Positions 1 through 7,802 of a stretch of DNA of 64,000 nucleotides are shown in pieces (positions within the stretch are counted from its first letter, which is position 1; each line of letters opens with the position of its first letter). Position numbers and translations under genes: made by a program. The notes below the pieces were generated by a model. That model made no database searches, had not been told where the DNA came from, and saw only the letters and a program-made list of their open reading frames with translations. Origin of the DNA: Dorea sp. CAG:317 (lineage in GTDB: Bacteria > Bacillota > Clostridia > Lachnospirales > Lachnospiraceae); NCBI GenBank assembly GCA_000433535.1, contig FR892668.1, forward strand, positions 23,313 to 87,312, read 5' to 3'.

Positions 1-149
1 TTATGGAAGAGCAAATGGAGATTGACGGTATCATCTGTCAGGTGGGACATACGAAAGAGTATGTGAAGATTGCATATGAGACGGAGGAGAATCTGTCGAA
101 TCAGATCGTAGATGTAGAAATTGAGAGTCATTTGCAAATCAAACATTGA
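1..149 (+). CDS. MiaB-like tRNA methylthiotransferase, C-terminal end (partial)
   Basis: The last 48 or so codons of a gene cut by the left window edge, ending at TGA 147-149. The visible residues include GHTKEYVKIAYETEENLSNQ followed by a short basic end. This resembles the TRAM (RNA-binding) domain that closes MiaB/MtaB/RimO radical SAM methylthiotransferases. In related Clostridia a MtaB-type gene (2-methylthiolation of t6A37 in tRNA) commonly precedes ireB, which favours MtaB, but the catalytic part is outside the window. AlaS, which precedes ireB homologues in bacilli, fits the residues less well. Family assignment is moderate; the exact subfamily is inference. Confidence 0.5.
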   Translation, partial: MEEQMEIDGIICQVGHTKEYVKIAYETEENLSNQIVDVEIESHLQIKH

Positions 150-174
150 ATTTTTAATCGTAATAAGTTAAAAT
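146..174 (+). promoter_or_regulatory. sigma-A promoter for ireB-ruvX operon
   Basis: TTGAAT at 146-151 and TAAAAT at 169-174 are separated by exactly 17 bases. The -35 box overlaps the stop codon of the upstream gene. The predicted start of transcription, near 181, gives a leader of about 27 bases with a GGAGG ribosome site before ireB. Confidence 0.55.
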
Positions 175-207
175 AAACTGTAAAGTATTTTTGGAGGACG
201 TGAGTAT

Positions 208-471
208 ATGAAAGATTTAAGCAATACACAGTTTTTTCAGGTAGAAAGCGGTCCGCAGATTCAGGCAAAAGATATTCTGGAGATCGTGTACAAGGCTCTG
301 AGCGAAAAAGGTTACAATCCGGTGAACCAGATCGTGGGTTATATCATGTCAGGGGACCCTACTTATATTACCAGTTATAATGGGGCAAGAAGTCTGATCA
401 TGAAGATGGAGCGCGATGAGCTGGTAGAAGAGATGCTTAAGACGTATATCAAGCATAATCAGTGGGGATAA
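208..471 (+). CDS. ireB: IreB family regulatory phosphoprotein (UPF0297)
   Basis: An 87-residue protein matching the short, highly conserved UPF0297/DUF965 family along its whole length ([10 protein letters not shown] start, then a [20 protein letters not shown] core and [10 protein letters not shown]). In Enterococcus faecalis IreB is a cytosolic substrate of the Ser/Thr kinase IreK and a negative regulator of cephalosporin resistance. The N-terminal Thr in SNTQFF corresponds to the phosphorylated region there. A GGAGG site sits 8-12 bases before the ATG. It is followed almost without gap by ruvX and a DUF1292 gene, the same block as yrzL-yrrK-yrzB in Bacillus subtilis. Family assignment is firm; the physiological role in this organism is inferred. 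Confidence 0.93.
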   Translation: MKDLSNTQFFQVESGPQIQAKDILEIVYKALSEKGYNPVNQIVGYIMSGDPTYITSYNGARSLIMKMERDELVEEMLKTYIKHNQWG

Positions 472-476
472 TATCT

Positions 477-899
477 ATGAGAATCATGGGGCTGGATTAT
501 GGTACGAAGACAGTTGGTGTAGCGATCAGCGATGCGCTTGGGATTACTGCTCAGGCAGTCGAGACAATTACCAGGAAAGAAGAGAATAAGCTTAGGAAGA
601 CTTGTGCAAGGATTGAGGAACTGATCAAAGAATATGAGGTCGGCAAAATCGTGCTGGGACTTCCCAAGCATATGAACAATGATATCGGAATAAGAGCTGA
701 AGCGGCGATAGACTTCGGCGAGATGTTGAAGAGACGGACAGGCCTTGACGTTGTGATGTGGGACGAGAGACTGACAACTGTGTCTGCAGAACGGACGTTG
801 ATGGAGAGTAAAATAAGACGCGAAGATCGTAAGAAATATATTGATAAGATTGCGGCAGTCTTTATATTGCAAGGTTATTTGGATGCACAGGATTCGTAA
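477..899 (+). CDS. ruvX: Holliday junction resolvase-like RuvX (YqgF family)
   Basis: A 140-residue RNase H-fold protein starting [19 protein letters not shown], which carries the first catalytic Asp (GLDYG). [10 protein letters not shown] supplies the second motif and WDERLTT the third acidic motif. Length is normal for YqgF. The family acts on Holliday junctions in vitro and is linked to 5' processing of pre-16S rRNA. A GTG at 462 in the same frame overlaps ireB, but the ATG at 477 has GGGGAT about 8 bases upstream and matches the usual N terminus, so 477 is chosen. It sits 5 bases after ireB and is cotranscribed with it. Confidence 0.92.
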   Translation: MRIMGLDYGTKTVGVAISDALGITAQAVETITRKEENKLRKTCARIEELIKEYEVGKIVLGLPKHMNNDIGIRAEAAIDFGEMLKRRTGLDVVMWDERLTTVSAERTLMESKIRREDRKKYIDKIAAVFILQGYLDAQDS

Positions 900-920
900 G
901 ATTCGTGAGGTGTTATTTTG

Positions 921-1178
921 ATGGAAAAGATTAAGTTTATGTCTGAGGAGATGCAGGAAACAGATTTTTATGTGTTGGAGCAGACAAAAGTAAATGGAGT
1001 GTCTTACATTTTAGTGACGGATTCGGAGGAAGACGACGCGGAATGTTTAATTTTGAAAGATACATCAGCAGAAGATGATAAGGAAAGTGTCTACGAGATC
1101 GTGGAAGATGTGACAGAGCTTGGCGCGGTTTTGAAGATATTTGAGGAACTACTGGAAGATATTGAGATTGAAAGGTAA
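921..1178 (+). CDS. DUF1292 family protein (YrzB-like)
   Basis: An 85-residue, strongly acidic protein with the DUF1292 pattern: a short beta-rich domain seen as DFYVLEQTKVNGVSYILVTD, then VYEIVEDVTELGAVLKIFEELL. No function is established for the family. In firmicutes it travels with ireB and ruvX, as here, so it belongs to the same operon. A TTG at 918 directly precedes the ATG at 921; the ATG is preferred because GAGGTG ends 8 bases before it. No membrane segment or cysteine motif is seen. Confidence 0.85.
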   Translation: MEKIKFMSEEMQETDFYVLEQTKVNGVSYILVTDSEEDDAECLILKDTSAEDDKESVYEIVEDVTELGAVLKIFEELLEDIEIER

Positions 1179-1184
1179 GAGCTT

Positions 1185-1664
1185 ATGTCTATCAGTCAGG
1201 AAAAATTCAAAAAAATGCTGAAAGAAAAAGGTCTAAAAGTAACGAACCAGCGGTTACTTGTATTAGAGGTACTGGCAGACAATTGTCACAGACATTTGAC
1301 TGCGGAAGATATCTATGAGCTGGTAAGAGAAGATTACCCGGAGATAGGGTTGGCGACTATTTACCGGACCGTACAGTTGTTATTAGAAATGCAGTTGGTT
1401 GATCGGATCAATCTGGATGATGGATGCGCACGTTATGAAATCGGCGAGGTTTATGATGGGAAGAATAAGCATCACCACCATCATTTGATCTGCAGGACAT
1501 GTGGAAAGATAACCCCTTTCAAAGATGATCTGCTGGAAGAGCTGGAACGTCGGATTGAGGAAGAGGAAGGGTTTTATGTGTTGGATCACGAGCTAAAGTT
1601 CTACGGACAGTGTATGGATTGCCAGAAGAAGGCGAAACAGCGCGGAGAACACATGGAGGTGTAA
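1185..1664 (+). CDS. Fur family metal-dependent transcriptional repressor
   Basis: 159 residues. The N-terminal winged helix ends near residue 75 and contains VTNQRLLVLEVL and IGLATIYRTVQLLLE, the Fur recognition-helix region. The dimerisation half carries HHHHHLICRTCGK with structural zinc cysteines C103/C106 and C143/C146. The residue that is Asp85 in B. subtilis PerR appears to be Glu here (RYE, about residue 85). That argues for a Fur or Zur type rather than a peroxide sensor. The ATG at 1185 lies 6 bases after the DUF1292 stop, so it is in the ireB operon. No Fur box was recognised in the window, and the regulated metal cannot be decided from sequence. Confidence 0.9.
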   Translation: MSISQEKFKKMLKEKGLKVTNQRLLVLEVLADNCHRHLTAEDIYELVREDYPEIGLATIYRTVQLLLEMQLVDRINLDDGCARYEIGEVYDGKNKHHHHHLICRTCGKITPFKDDLLEELERRIEEEEGFYVLDHELKFYGQCMDCQKKAKQRGEHMEV

Positions 1665-1666
1665 AC

Positions 1667-3334
1667 TTGAAGAAAGAGAATAATGGAAAGCTGCGTATCA
1701 TTCCACTTGGCGGCTTGGAGAAGATTGGAATGAACATCACTGTCTTCGAGTATGAAGACAGTATTATTGTTGTGGATTGCGGGCTTGCATTTCCGGAAGA
1801 TGATATGCTGGGAATCGATCTTGTTATTCCAGACGTCACTTATTTGAAAGATAATATCCAGAAGGTTAAGGGCTTTGTGATCACCCACGGTCATGAGGAT
1901 CATATTGGTGCATTGTCCTATATACTTCGGGAAATGAATCTTCCGATCTATGCGACAAAGCTTACAATGGGAATCATTGAGAGAAAGCTCTCAGAGCATA
2001 ATCTTCTGCGCAGCACAAGAAGAAAAGTAGTAAAGCATGGACAGTCCATTAATTTAGGACAATTTCGAATTGAATTTATTAAGACCAACCACAGTATTCA
2101 GGATGCAGCGGCGCTTGCGATCTATTCGCCGGCGGGAATTGTTGTGCATACGGGAGACTTTAAAGTGGATTATACACCGGTATTCGGTGATGCTATCGAT
2201 CTGCAGCGGTTTGCAGAAATCGGAAAGAAGGGTGTTCTTGCGTTGATGTCAGACAGTACCAATGCAGAGCGTCCGGGATTTACCCAGTCAGAGCGAACGG
2301 TCGGAATTACATTTGATCATATTTTTGCAGAACATCAGAATACGAGAATCATCATTGCGACTTTCGCGTCAAATGTGGATCGTGTACAGCAGATTATCAA
2401 CTCTGCATGCAAATATGACCGAAAGGTTGTAGTGGAAGGGCGCAGTATGGTGAATATCATTTCTGTTGCGCAGGAACTTGGTTATCTGCAGGTGCCGGAT
2501 AAGACTTTGATTGAGATCGATCAGATGAAGAACTATCCGCCGGAGAAGACGGTGCTCATTACGACCGGAAGTCAGGGAGAGTCTATGGCGGCATTGTCCC
2601 GTATGGCGGCAGATGTGCATAAGAAAGTGACGATCATGCCGGGAGATACTGTTATCTTCAGTTCGAACCCGATACCGGGAAATGAAAAATCTGTATCAAG
2701 AGTAATCAATGAATTGTCGTCTAAGGGGGCAAATGTAATCTTCCAGGATGCCCACGTGTCAGGGCATGCCTGTCAGGAAGAGTTGAAGCTTATCTATTCC
2801 CTTGTAAAGCCGAAGTATGCGATTCCGGTACACGGCGAATATCGTCATTTGAAAGCAAATGCAGGGATTGCGAAAAACCTCGGAATCCCGAAAGAAAATA
2901 TATTTATTTTACAATCCGGAGAAGTGCTGGAGGTAAGTGACAAAGAGGCGAAAGTAGTCGATAAAGTGCATACCGGAGAGATCTTAGTAGACGGACTCGG
3001 TGTCGGTGACGTAGGAAATATCGTTCTGCGTGACCGTCAGCATCTTGCAGAAGACGGAATACTGATCGTAGTGCTGACCTTGGAAAAAGGAAGCAATCAG
3101 CTTCTGGCGGGCCCGGATATCGTATCCCGCGGATTCGTCTATGTAAGAGAATCAGAAGGTTTGATGGAAGAAGCAAGAAAAGTGGTGACAGAAGCAGTGG
3201 AAGACTGCCTGACACATCAGCGCAACGCAGACTGGAGCAAGATCAAACTGGTGATCCGCGATACTATGAACGAATTTATATGGAAACGCACAAAGCGTAA
3301 ACCAATGATTTTACCAATTATTATGGACGTGTAG
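1667..3334 (+). CDS. rnjA: Ribonuclease J
   Basis: A 555-residue metallo-beta-lactamase/beta-CASP ribonuclease with 5'-3' exonuclease and endonuclease activity in mRNA decay and rRNA maturation. The signature HGHEDHIG lies near residue 75. Further metal ligands are seen in TNHSIQDAA and HTGDFK, and the beta-CASP and C-terminal domains follow (HVSGHACQEEL, PVHGEYRHLKAN). The start is taken as TTG 1667, preceded by GGAGGT six bases upstream. This gives the same length as B. subtilis RNase J1. An in-frame ATG at 1610 would extend into fur and lacks a ribosome site. It follows fur by 2 bases. Confidence 0.95.
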   Translation: MKKENNGKLRIIPLGGLEKIGMNITVFEYEDSIIVVDCGLAFPEDDMLGIDLVIPDVTYLKDNIQKVKGFVITHGHEDHIGALSYILREMNLPIYATKLTMGIIERKLSEHNLLRSTRRKVVKHGQSINLGQFRIEFIKTNHSIQDAAALAIYSPAGIVVHTGDFKVDYTPVFGDAIDLQRFAEIGKKGVLALMSDSTNAERPGFTQSERTVGITFDHIFAEHQNTRIIIATFASNVDRVQQIINSACKYDRKVVVEGRSMVNIISVAQELGYLQVPDKTLIEIDQMKNYPPEKTVLITTGSQGESMAALSRMAADVHKKVTIMPGDTVIFSSNPIPGNEKSVSRVINELSSKGANVIFQDAHVSGHACQEELKLIYSLVKPKYAIPVHGEYRHLKANAGIAKNLGIPKENIFILQSGEVLEVSDKEAKVVDKVHTGEILVDGLGVGDVGNIVLRDRQHLAEDGILIVVLTLEKGSNQLLAGPDIVSRGFVYVRESEGLMEEARKVVTEAVEDCLTHQRNADWSKIKLVIRDTMNEFIWKRTKRKPMILPIIMDV

Positions 3335-3337
3335 TTG

Positions 3338-3370
3338 GGGACGTAGCCTTTTTGCAAAAGGCTACGTCCC
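3338..3370 (+). repeat. Perfect 15-bp palindrome of a REP-like element
   Basis: GGGACGTAGCCTTTT at 3338-3352 and its exact reverse complement at 3356-3370 are separated by only 3 bases. The hairpin begins 4 bases after the rnjA stop. It lacks a downstream T-run, so it is a poor intrinsic terminator on the + strand but could protect the 3' end of rnjA mRNA. The perfect arms and the directly attached GTCCCAAATTG repeats suggest a small mobile or REP-type element rather than a host terminator. Confidence 0.75.
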
Positions 3371-3420
3371 AAATTGCGATTTGACCTGTCCCAAATTGAA
3401 AAAGGGGGTGTCCCAAATTG
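3366..3420 (+). repeat. Three GTCCCAAATTG copies at 22-base spacing
   Basis: GTCCCAAATTG occurs at 3366-3376, 3388-3398 and 3410-3420, exactly 22 bases apart, with unrelated sequence between copies. The first copy shares its GTCCC with the right arm of the adjacent palindrome. The last TTG (3418-3420) is the apparent start codon of the next gene, and the GGGGGTG just before the third copy is its ribosome site. The palindrome plus short direct repeats may therefore be one element that became the translation start region of trmR. Confidence 0.75.
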
Positions 3421-4068
3421 ATCAGTAATGAGAGGATCGCGACGTATATTCATTCGCTGGAGGTGCCGGAAAGCCCGGTGATCGAGGCGATTGAGCAGGA
3501 GGCGCTGGATACGTTTGTGCCGATCATTAGGAAGGAAACGCAGAGCTTTTTGAAGGTTCTGCTGAAGATAAAGAAACCGCTTCGAATTTTGGAGGTGGGG
3601 ACGGCTGTTGGTTTTTCGGCGATTTTGATGAGTGAGTATATGCCGGAGGACGGCCATATTACGACGATTGAAAATTATGAGAAGAGAATTCCGATTGCGA
3701 GAGAGAATTTTCGGCGTGCGGGAAAGGAAGATCAGATTACATTGACTCCGGGAGATGCGCTGGAAGTTATGAAAGAACTTTCGGGACCTTATGATTTTAT
3801 TTTCATGGATGCCGCCAAAGGACAGTACATCCATTATCTTCCGGAGGTGTTAAGGCTTCTTGCGCCGGAAGGGGTACTGATGTCTGACAATGTACTTCAG
3901 GATGGAGATGTGATTGAATCCCGGTTTGCAGTGGAGCGGAGAAACCGCACGATCCACAGCCGCATGAGGGAATATTTATATGAGCTTACCCACCACGAGG
4001 AGCTTCACACATCACTGCTTCCGCTTGGGGACGGCGTAGCATTAAGTGTTAAAAAAGAAAGTCATTAA
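3418..4068 (+). CDS. trmR: tRNA 5-hydroxyuridine methyltransferase-like O-methyltransferase (TrmR/YrrM)
   Basis: 216-residue SAM-dependent methyltransferase of the O-methyltransferase 3 family. The SAM-binding glycine loop is EVGTAVGFS (about residues 59-67), and FIFMDAAKGQY (near 128) carries the acidic motif. The family member YrrM/TrmR in B. subtilis methylates 5-hydroxyuridine at tRNA position 34 to 5-methoxyuridine. The next gene is the U32-type hydroxylation protein of the same pathway, which supports that role over a catechol-type methyltransferase. The start is TTG 3418 with GGGGGTG 7 bases upstream; no other in-frame start preserves the N terminus. The whole start region lies in a repeat element. 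Confidence 0.82.
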   Translation: MISNERIATYIHSLEVPESPVIEAIEQEALDTFVPIIRKETQSFLKVLLKIKKPLRILEVGTAVGFSAILMSEYMPEDGHITTIENYEKRIPIARENFRRAGKEDQITLTPGDALEVMKELSGPYDFIFMDAAKGQYIHYLPEVLRLLAPEGVLMSDNVLQDGDVIESRFAVERRNRTIHSRMREYLYELTHHEELHTSLLPLGDGVALSVKKESH

Positions 4069-4112
4069 GAGCAATAAGAAGAAAGAGTTTTTAATAAAAA
4101 GGAGATAAAAAT

Positions 4113-5342
4113 ATGAAAAACAGGCGCCCGGAATTGTTGATTCCAGCAAGCAGTTTGGAAGTGCTTAAGACGGCAGTTGTATTTGGCGCAGATGCGGTCT
4201 ATATTGGAGGCGAAGCCTTTGGGCTCCGCGCGAAAGCGAAAAATTTCTCCCGTGAAGAGATGGAAGCGGGAATTCTGTTTGCACATGAACATGGGGTAAA
4301 AGTTTATATTACGGTAAATATTCTGGCACATAACGATGATCTCCCTGAAGCGGAAGTCTATCTTCGTGAATTGAAGGAAATAAAGCCGGATGCTCTGATC
4401 ATTGCCGATCCGGCAATTTATGAGCTGGCGAAAGAGATCTGTCCGGAGATCGAGCGCCACATCAGTACGCAGGCAAATAATACAAATTACGGTACTTACA
4501 ATTTCTGGTGGAAGCAGGGTGCCAAAAGAGTGGTGTCTGCAAGAGAACTCTCTTTAAAAGAAATTAAGGAAATCCGGGAGCATATTCCTGAGGAAATGGA
4601 AATTGAGAGTTTTATCCACGGCGCGATGTGTATTTCTTATTCCGGCAGATGTCTGTTAAGCAACTTCTTTACCGGAAGAGATGCCAATCAGGGAGCCTGC
4701 ACACACCCGTGTCGCTGGAAGTATTCGATCGTAGAAGAGACGAGACCGGGAGAGTATATGCCGGTATACGAAAATGAGCGCGGCACGTACATTTTCAATT
4801 CAAAAGATCTGTGCATGATCGGTCATATACCGGAAATGATCGATGCGGGAATCGACAGCTTTAAGATTGAAGGTCGTATGAAAACAGCGCTTTACGTCGC
4901 TACGGTTGCGAGAACTTATCGCCTTGCCATTGATGATTATCTCAAGGATCCAAAATTGTATGAGGCAAACATGCCATGGTATCTGGAGCAGATTTCCAAT
5001 TGTACGTATCGTCAGTTCACAACCGGGTTCTATTTTGGCAAGCCGACGGAAAAGACACAGATCTACGATAACAATACTTATGTGAAGGGATACACGTATC
5101 TTGGAATCATCGGGGAAGAAAAGGACGGCATGTACCGCATTGAACAGAGAAATAAATTCTCGATCGGTGAAAGTATTGAGATCATGAAACCAAACGGTGA
5201 AAATATAGAGGTGACGGTGAAACGCATTGTGGACGAAGAAGGTCAGGAGCAGGAGAGCGCGCCGCATCCAAAACAGGTGCTTTATGTGGATCTCGGACAT
5301 GAGGCAGAGCAATACGATATTCTCAGACGAAGAGAAGAATAA
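4113..5342 (+). CDS. trhP: U32 family protein TrhP-like, prephenate-dependent tRNA uridine-34 hydroxylation
   Basis: 409 residues; peptidase U32 family. The N-terminal barrel starts RRPELLIPASSLEVLKTAV and contains GADAVYIGGEAFGLR. The family cysteine cluster is C173, C180, C196 and C200 (GAMCISYSGRC and GACTHPC), expected to hold an iron-sulfur cluster. IEGRMKTALYVATVARTYR and a C-terminal small beta domain follow. B. subtilis YrrN/YrrO (TrhP) and E. coli TrhP make 5-hydroxyuridine at tRNA position 34, the substrate of the upstream methyltransferase. The original protease annotation is not supported by visible protease residues. It starts at ATG 4113 after AAGGAG. Confidence 0.85.
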   Translation: MKNRRPELLIPASSLEVLKTAVVFGADAVYIGGEAFGLRAKAKNFSREEMEAGILFAHEHGVKVYITVNILAHNDDLPEAEVYLRELKEIKPDALIIADPAIYELAKEICPEIERHISTQANNTNYGTYNFWWKQGAKRVVSARELSLKEIKEIREHIPEEMEIESFIHGAMCISYSGRCLLSNFFTGRDANQGACTHPCRWKYSIVEETRPGEYMPVYENERGTYIFNSKDLCMIGHIPEMIDAGIDSFKIEGRMKTALYVATVARTYRLAIDDYLKDPKLYEANMPWYLEQISNCTYRQFTTGFYFGKPTEKTQIYDNNTYVKGYTYLGIIGEEKDGMYRIEQRNKFSIGESIEIMKPNGENIEVTVKRIVDEEGQEQESAPHPKQVLYVDLGHEAEQYDILRRREE

Positions 5343-5386
5343 AGAATCGTTATCAAGAATATTAAGAGAAATTAAGAAATTAGAAA

Positions 5387-5430
5387 TAGCGGATTTCTTG
5401 CTTTTTAGCAGGAGATCCGCTATACTGTTT
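5387..5430 (+). terminator. Intrinsic terminator after trhP
   Basis: TAGCGGAT 5387-5394 pairs with ATCCGCTA 5415-5422. The inner part TTCTTGC/GCAGGAG also pairs with two G-T wobbles, leaving a loop of about 6 bases. TACTGTTTTT follows. Confidence 0.7.
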
Positions 5431-5530
5431 TTACAAAATCTTTAAAATCTTATTTTCATTCAACGCCTGATATTTCGGGCATTGTTCTATGGCAGTCGCC
5501 GGAAAAGATTCCATAAGATTTGGTGGAAAA

Positions 5531-5559
5531 GCACAAAAAAAGTAATTGTCACATAGACT
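5531..5559 (+). promoter_or_regulatory. Possible sigma-E-type promoter for sigK
   Basis: CATAGACT at 5552-5559 matches the sigma-E -10 pattern CATACANT at all but one defined position. GCACAAA, 14 bases upstream, is a weak -35. Transcription of sigK by sigma-E is established in B. subtilis; this placement is inference. The rest of 5343-5588 shows no gene. Confidence 0.35.
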
Positions 5560-5588
5560 AGAAGCAAACACTTTAAGAGGTGCTTTTC

Positions 5589-6212
5589 GTGAAATCATTT
5601 CCTCAACCCCTCACAGCTTCTGAAGAAAGATATTATCTGCAAAAATATACAGAGGGTGATCTTGAAGCAAAACATATTCTGATAGAGCGGAATCTGCGCC
5701 TTGCAGCACATATTGTGAAAAAGTATCAGTCCATGGAGGAGGATACGGAGGATCTTTTGTCCATTGGAACCATCGGCCTCATCAAAGCGGTCGTCACTTT
5801 TAACCCCGATAAAAGTGTAAGACTTGGCACGTATGCGGCAAGGTGTATTGAAAATGAGATTCTGATGTATCTTCGGACAAAGAAAAAATCCTCCAGGGAG
5901 GTGTCTCTGTATGAACCGATCGGAACAGACCGGGAAGGCAATGAGATTCAGCTCTTTGATGTGATCGAGACAGAAGGCGAGGATGCACATTCGAAGGTGG
6001 AATTAAAAGAGGATATCCGAATGTTGTATCAGCGTGTAGAGAAGGAACTGACACCTAGAGAGCGGACGGTTTTGAAGCTTCGCTACGGGCTTTACCATGA
6101 GGAGGAATATACGCAGAAGGAAATTGCCAGAAGACTTGGCATTTCCAGATCTTATGTGTCCAGAATTGAGAAAGGTGCCATTGCAAAATTGAGGGGATAT
6201 TTCGAAATGTAA
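5589..6212 (+). CDS. sigK: RNA polymerase sporulation sigma factor SigK
   Basis: 207-residue sigma-70 family factor. Region 2 includes [30 protein letters not shown] and [15 protein letters not shown]. Region 4 ends with EIARRLGISRSYVSRIEK. The N terminus FPQPLTASEE aligns with the mature part of B. subtilis sigma-K, but the roughly 20-residue pro-sequence is absent and a stop codon lies just upstream (5574-5576). The start is taken as GTG 5589 because AAGAGG lies 8 bases before it; GTG 5580 overlaps that site. The gene is uninterrupted, with no skin-type prophage. It directs late mother-cell transcription for coat and cortex formation. Confidence 0.88.
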   Translation: MKSFPQPLTASEERYYLQKYTEGDLEAKHILIERNLRLAAHIVKKYQSMEEDTEDLLSIGTIGLIKAVVTFNPDKSVRLGTYAARCIENEILMYLRTKKKSSREVSLYEPIGTDREGNEIQLFDVIETEGEDAHSKVELKEDIRMLYQRVEKELTPRERTVLKLRYGLYHEEEYTQKEIARRLGISRSYVSRIEKGAIAKLRGYFEM

Positions 6213-6247
6213 CCAGTGATGAGACGACAGATGAAAGAGGTGTTAGG

Positions 6248-7798
6248 ATGGCATTTAGTACAGTGGCGTCTGCAGTTCTTCACGGAGTGCAGGCGGAAAT
6301 TATTCAGGTGGAGACAGATGTAAGCAATGGTCTTCCGGTTTTTCATATGGTAGGGTATCTGTCTTCTGAGGTCAAGGAAGCGGCAGAGCGCGTGCGCACT
6401 GCAATTCAAAATTGCGGGATGCAGCTTCCGCCTAAGAAGATTGTGGTAAATTTAGCACCTGCCACAATGCGGAAACGGGGCGCGTCATACGATCTCCCGA
6501 TTGCGTTGTCAGTTCTTGCGGCTATGGGTGTATTTTCGACGGAAAGTCTTCGCGGAGTAGTAGTCGCAGGTGAGCTTGGGCTTGGAGGAGCCGTACAGAA
6601 GATCTCAGGGATACTTCCCATTGTAAAGCGGGCAAAGGAGTGTGGGTATCATACCTGCATTGTGCCAAAAGAAAATGTAACAGAAGGAGCGCTTGTGGAA
6701 GGTGTGCGGATTCTGGGAGCAGATACACTTCTGGCGGTATGCCGGTATTTGAAAGGAGAGGAGGAACTTTCCCGGGCAGCGGCGCTTGGGAAGGAGAAGT
6801 GGGAAGCAGTACGAAATGCAGAGGAACTGGACGAGCAGATTGATTTCTGCCATATCAGGGGACAGGAGATTGTGAAGAGAGCGGCGGAAGTAGCTGTGTC
6901 CGGCGGACATAATCTTCTTCTTGCAGGACCTCCGGGGAGCGGGAAGTCTATGACGGCAAAAGCTATTACAAGTATTCTTCCCTCACTTTCTATGGAAGAG
7001 AGTCTGGAGATTACCAGAATTTACAGTGTGCTCGGACTTTTGAGGGAAGATCACCCGCTGATCACGGCAAGACCTTTTCGAAATGTTCATCATACAACGA
7101 CAAAGGCGGCGCTTGTGGGCGGCGGGAATCCGCCCTTGCCGGGAGAAATCAGTCTTGCCCACGGCGGTGTCTTATTTCTGGACGAGCTGACGGAATTTCA
7201 AAAACCGGTGCTGGAAGTGCTGCGGCAGCCTCTGGAGGAGCAGGAAGTTCACCTGTCCAGAAGCCATGGAAATTATGTGTTTCCGGCAGATGTGATGTTG
7301 GTGGCAGCGATGAATCCGTGTCCCTGCGGCAATTATCCGGACCCGGAGAAGTGCAGCTGCACGCCGGGACAGATTCAGCGGTATCTTGATACGGTCAGTC
7401 AGCCGTTTCTCGATCGGATGGACCTGTGCGTGGAAGCTCCGAGAATTTCCTATGAGGAGCTAAAGAAAACGGAAGAGGGGGAGTCATCCGGGGAGATAAG
7501 ACTTCGGGTGGAACGTGCAAGGGCGATTCAAAATGAGCGCTATGCCGGAACAAAGATCCGGGTCAATGCAAGGCTTGGAGTGAAAGAACTTCCGATCTAT
7601 TGTAAGCTGGGGGGAAAAGAAGAACAGCTGATGGAACAGGCATTTCACCGACTTCATCTGACCGCGCGGACCTATCACAGAATCTTGAAAGTTTCAAGAA
7701 CGATCGCAGATATGGAAGGGGTTGACCGGATCCGGACGAAGCATATCAAAGAGGCGCTTGGCTATCGGACGCTGGAGAAGAAATATTGGGGGAGATAA
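6248..7798 (+). CDS. YifB/ComM family Mg chelatase-like AAA ATPase
   Basis: 516 residues, full length for the family. The N-terminal Lon-like fold domain (MAFSTVASAVLHGVQAEIIQVE) is followed by the AAA module. Walker A is GPPGSGKSMTAK (about residue 226) and Walker B is LFLDELTEF. A cysteine-rich zinc-like insert CPCGNYPDPEKCSC and the C-terminal helical domain come next. ComM in Gram-negative bacteria is a branch-migration helicase used in natural transformation. The next gene here is dprA, 4 bases away, which fits a shared role in handling incoming DNA. No other competence genes lie in the window. Confidence 0.92.
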   Translation: MAFSTVASAVLHGVQAEIIQVETDVSNGLPVFHMVGYLSSEVKEAAERVRTAIQNCGMQLPPKKIVVNLAPATMRKRGASYDLPIALSVLAAMGVFSTESLRGVVVAGELGLGGAVQKISGILPIVKRAKECGYHTCIVPKENVTEGALVEGVRILGADTLLAVCRYLKGEEELSRAAALGKEKWEAVRNAEELDEQIDFCHIRGQEIVKRAAEVAVSGGHNLLLAGPPGSGKSMTAKAITSILPSLSMEESLEITRIYSVLGLLREDHPLITARPFRNVHHTTTKAALVGGGNPPLPGEISLAHGGVLFLDELTEFQKPVLEVLRQPLEEQEVHLSRSHGNYVFPADVMLVAAMNPCPCGNYPDPEKCSCTPGQIQRYLDTVSQPFLDRMDLCVEAPRISYEELKKTEEGESSGEIRLRVERARAIQNERYAGTKIRVNARLGVKELPIYCKLGGKEEQLMEQAFHRLHLTARTYHRILKVSRTIADMEGVDRIRTKHIKEALGYRTLEKKYWGR

Positions 7799-7802
7799 AA
7801 GG

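Noticed and set aside
459..872. Antisense frames such as this one over ruvX
   Set aside because: Many long minus frames mirror real + genes because of codon bias; none has a ribosome site or recognisable motifs.
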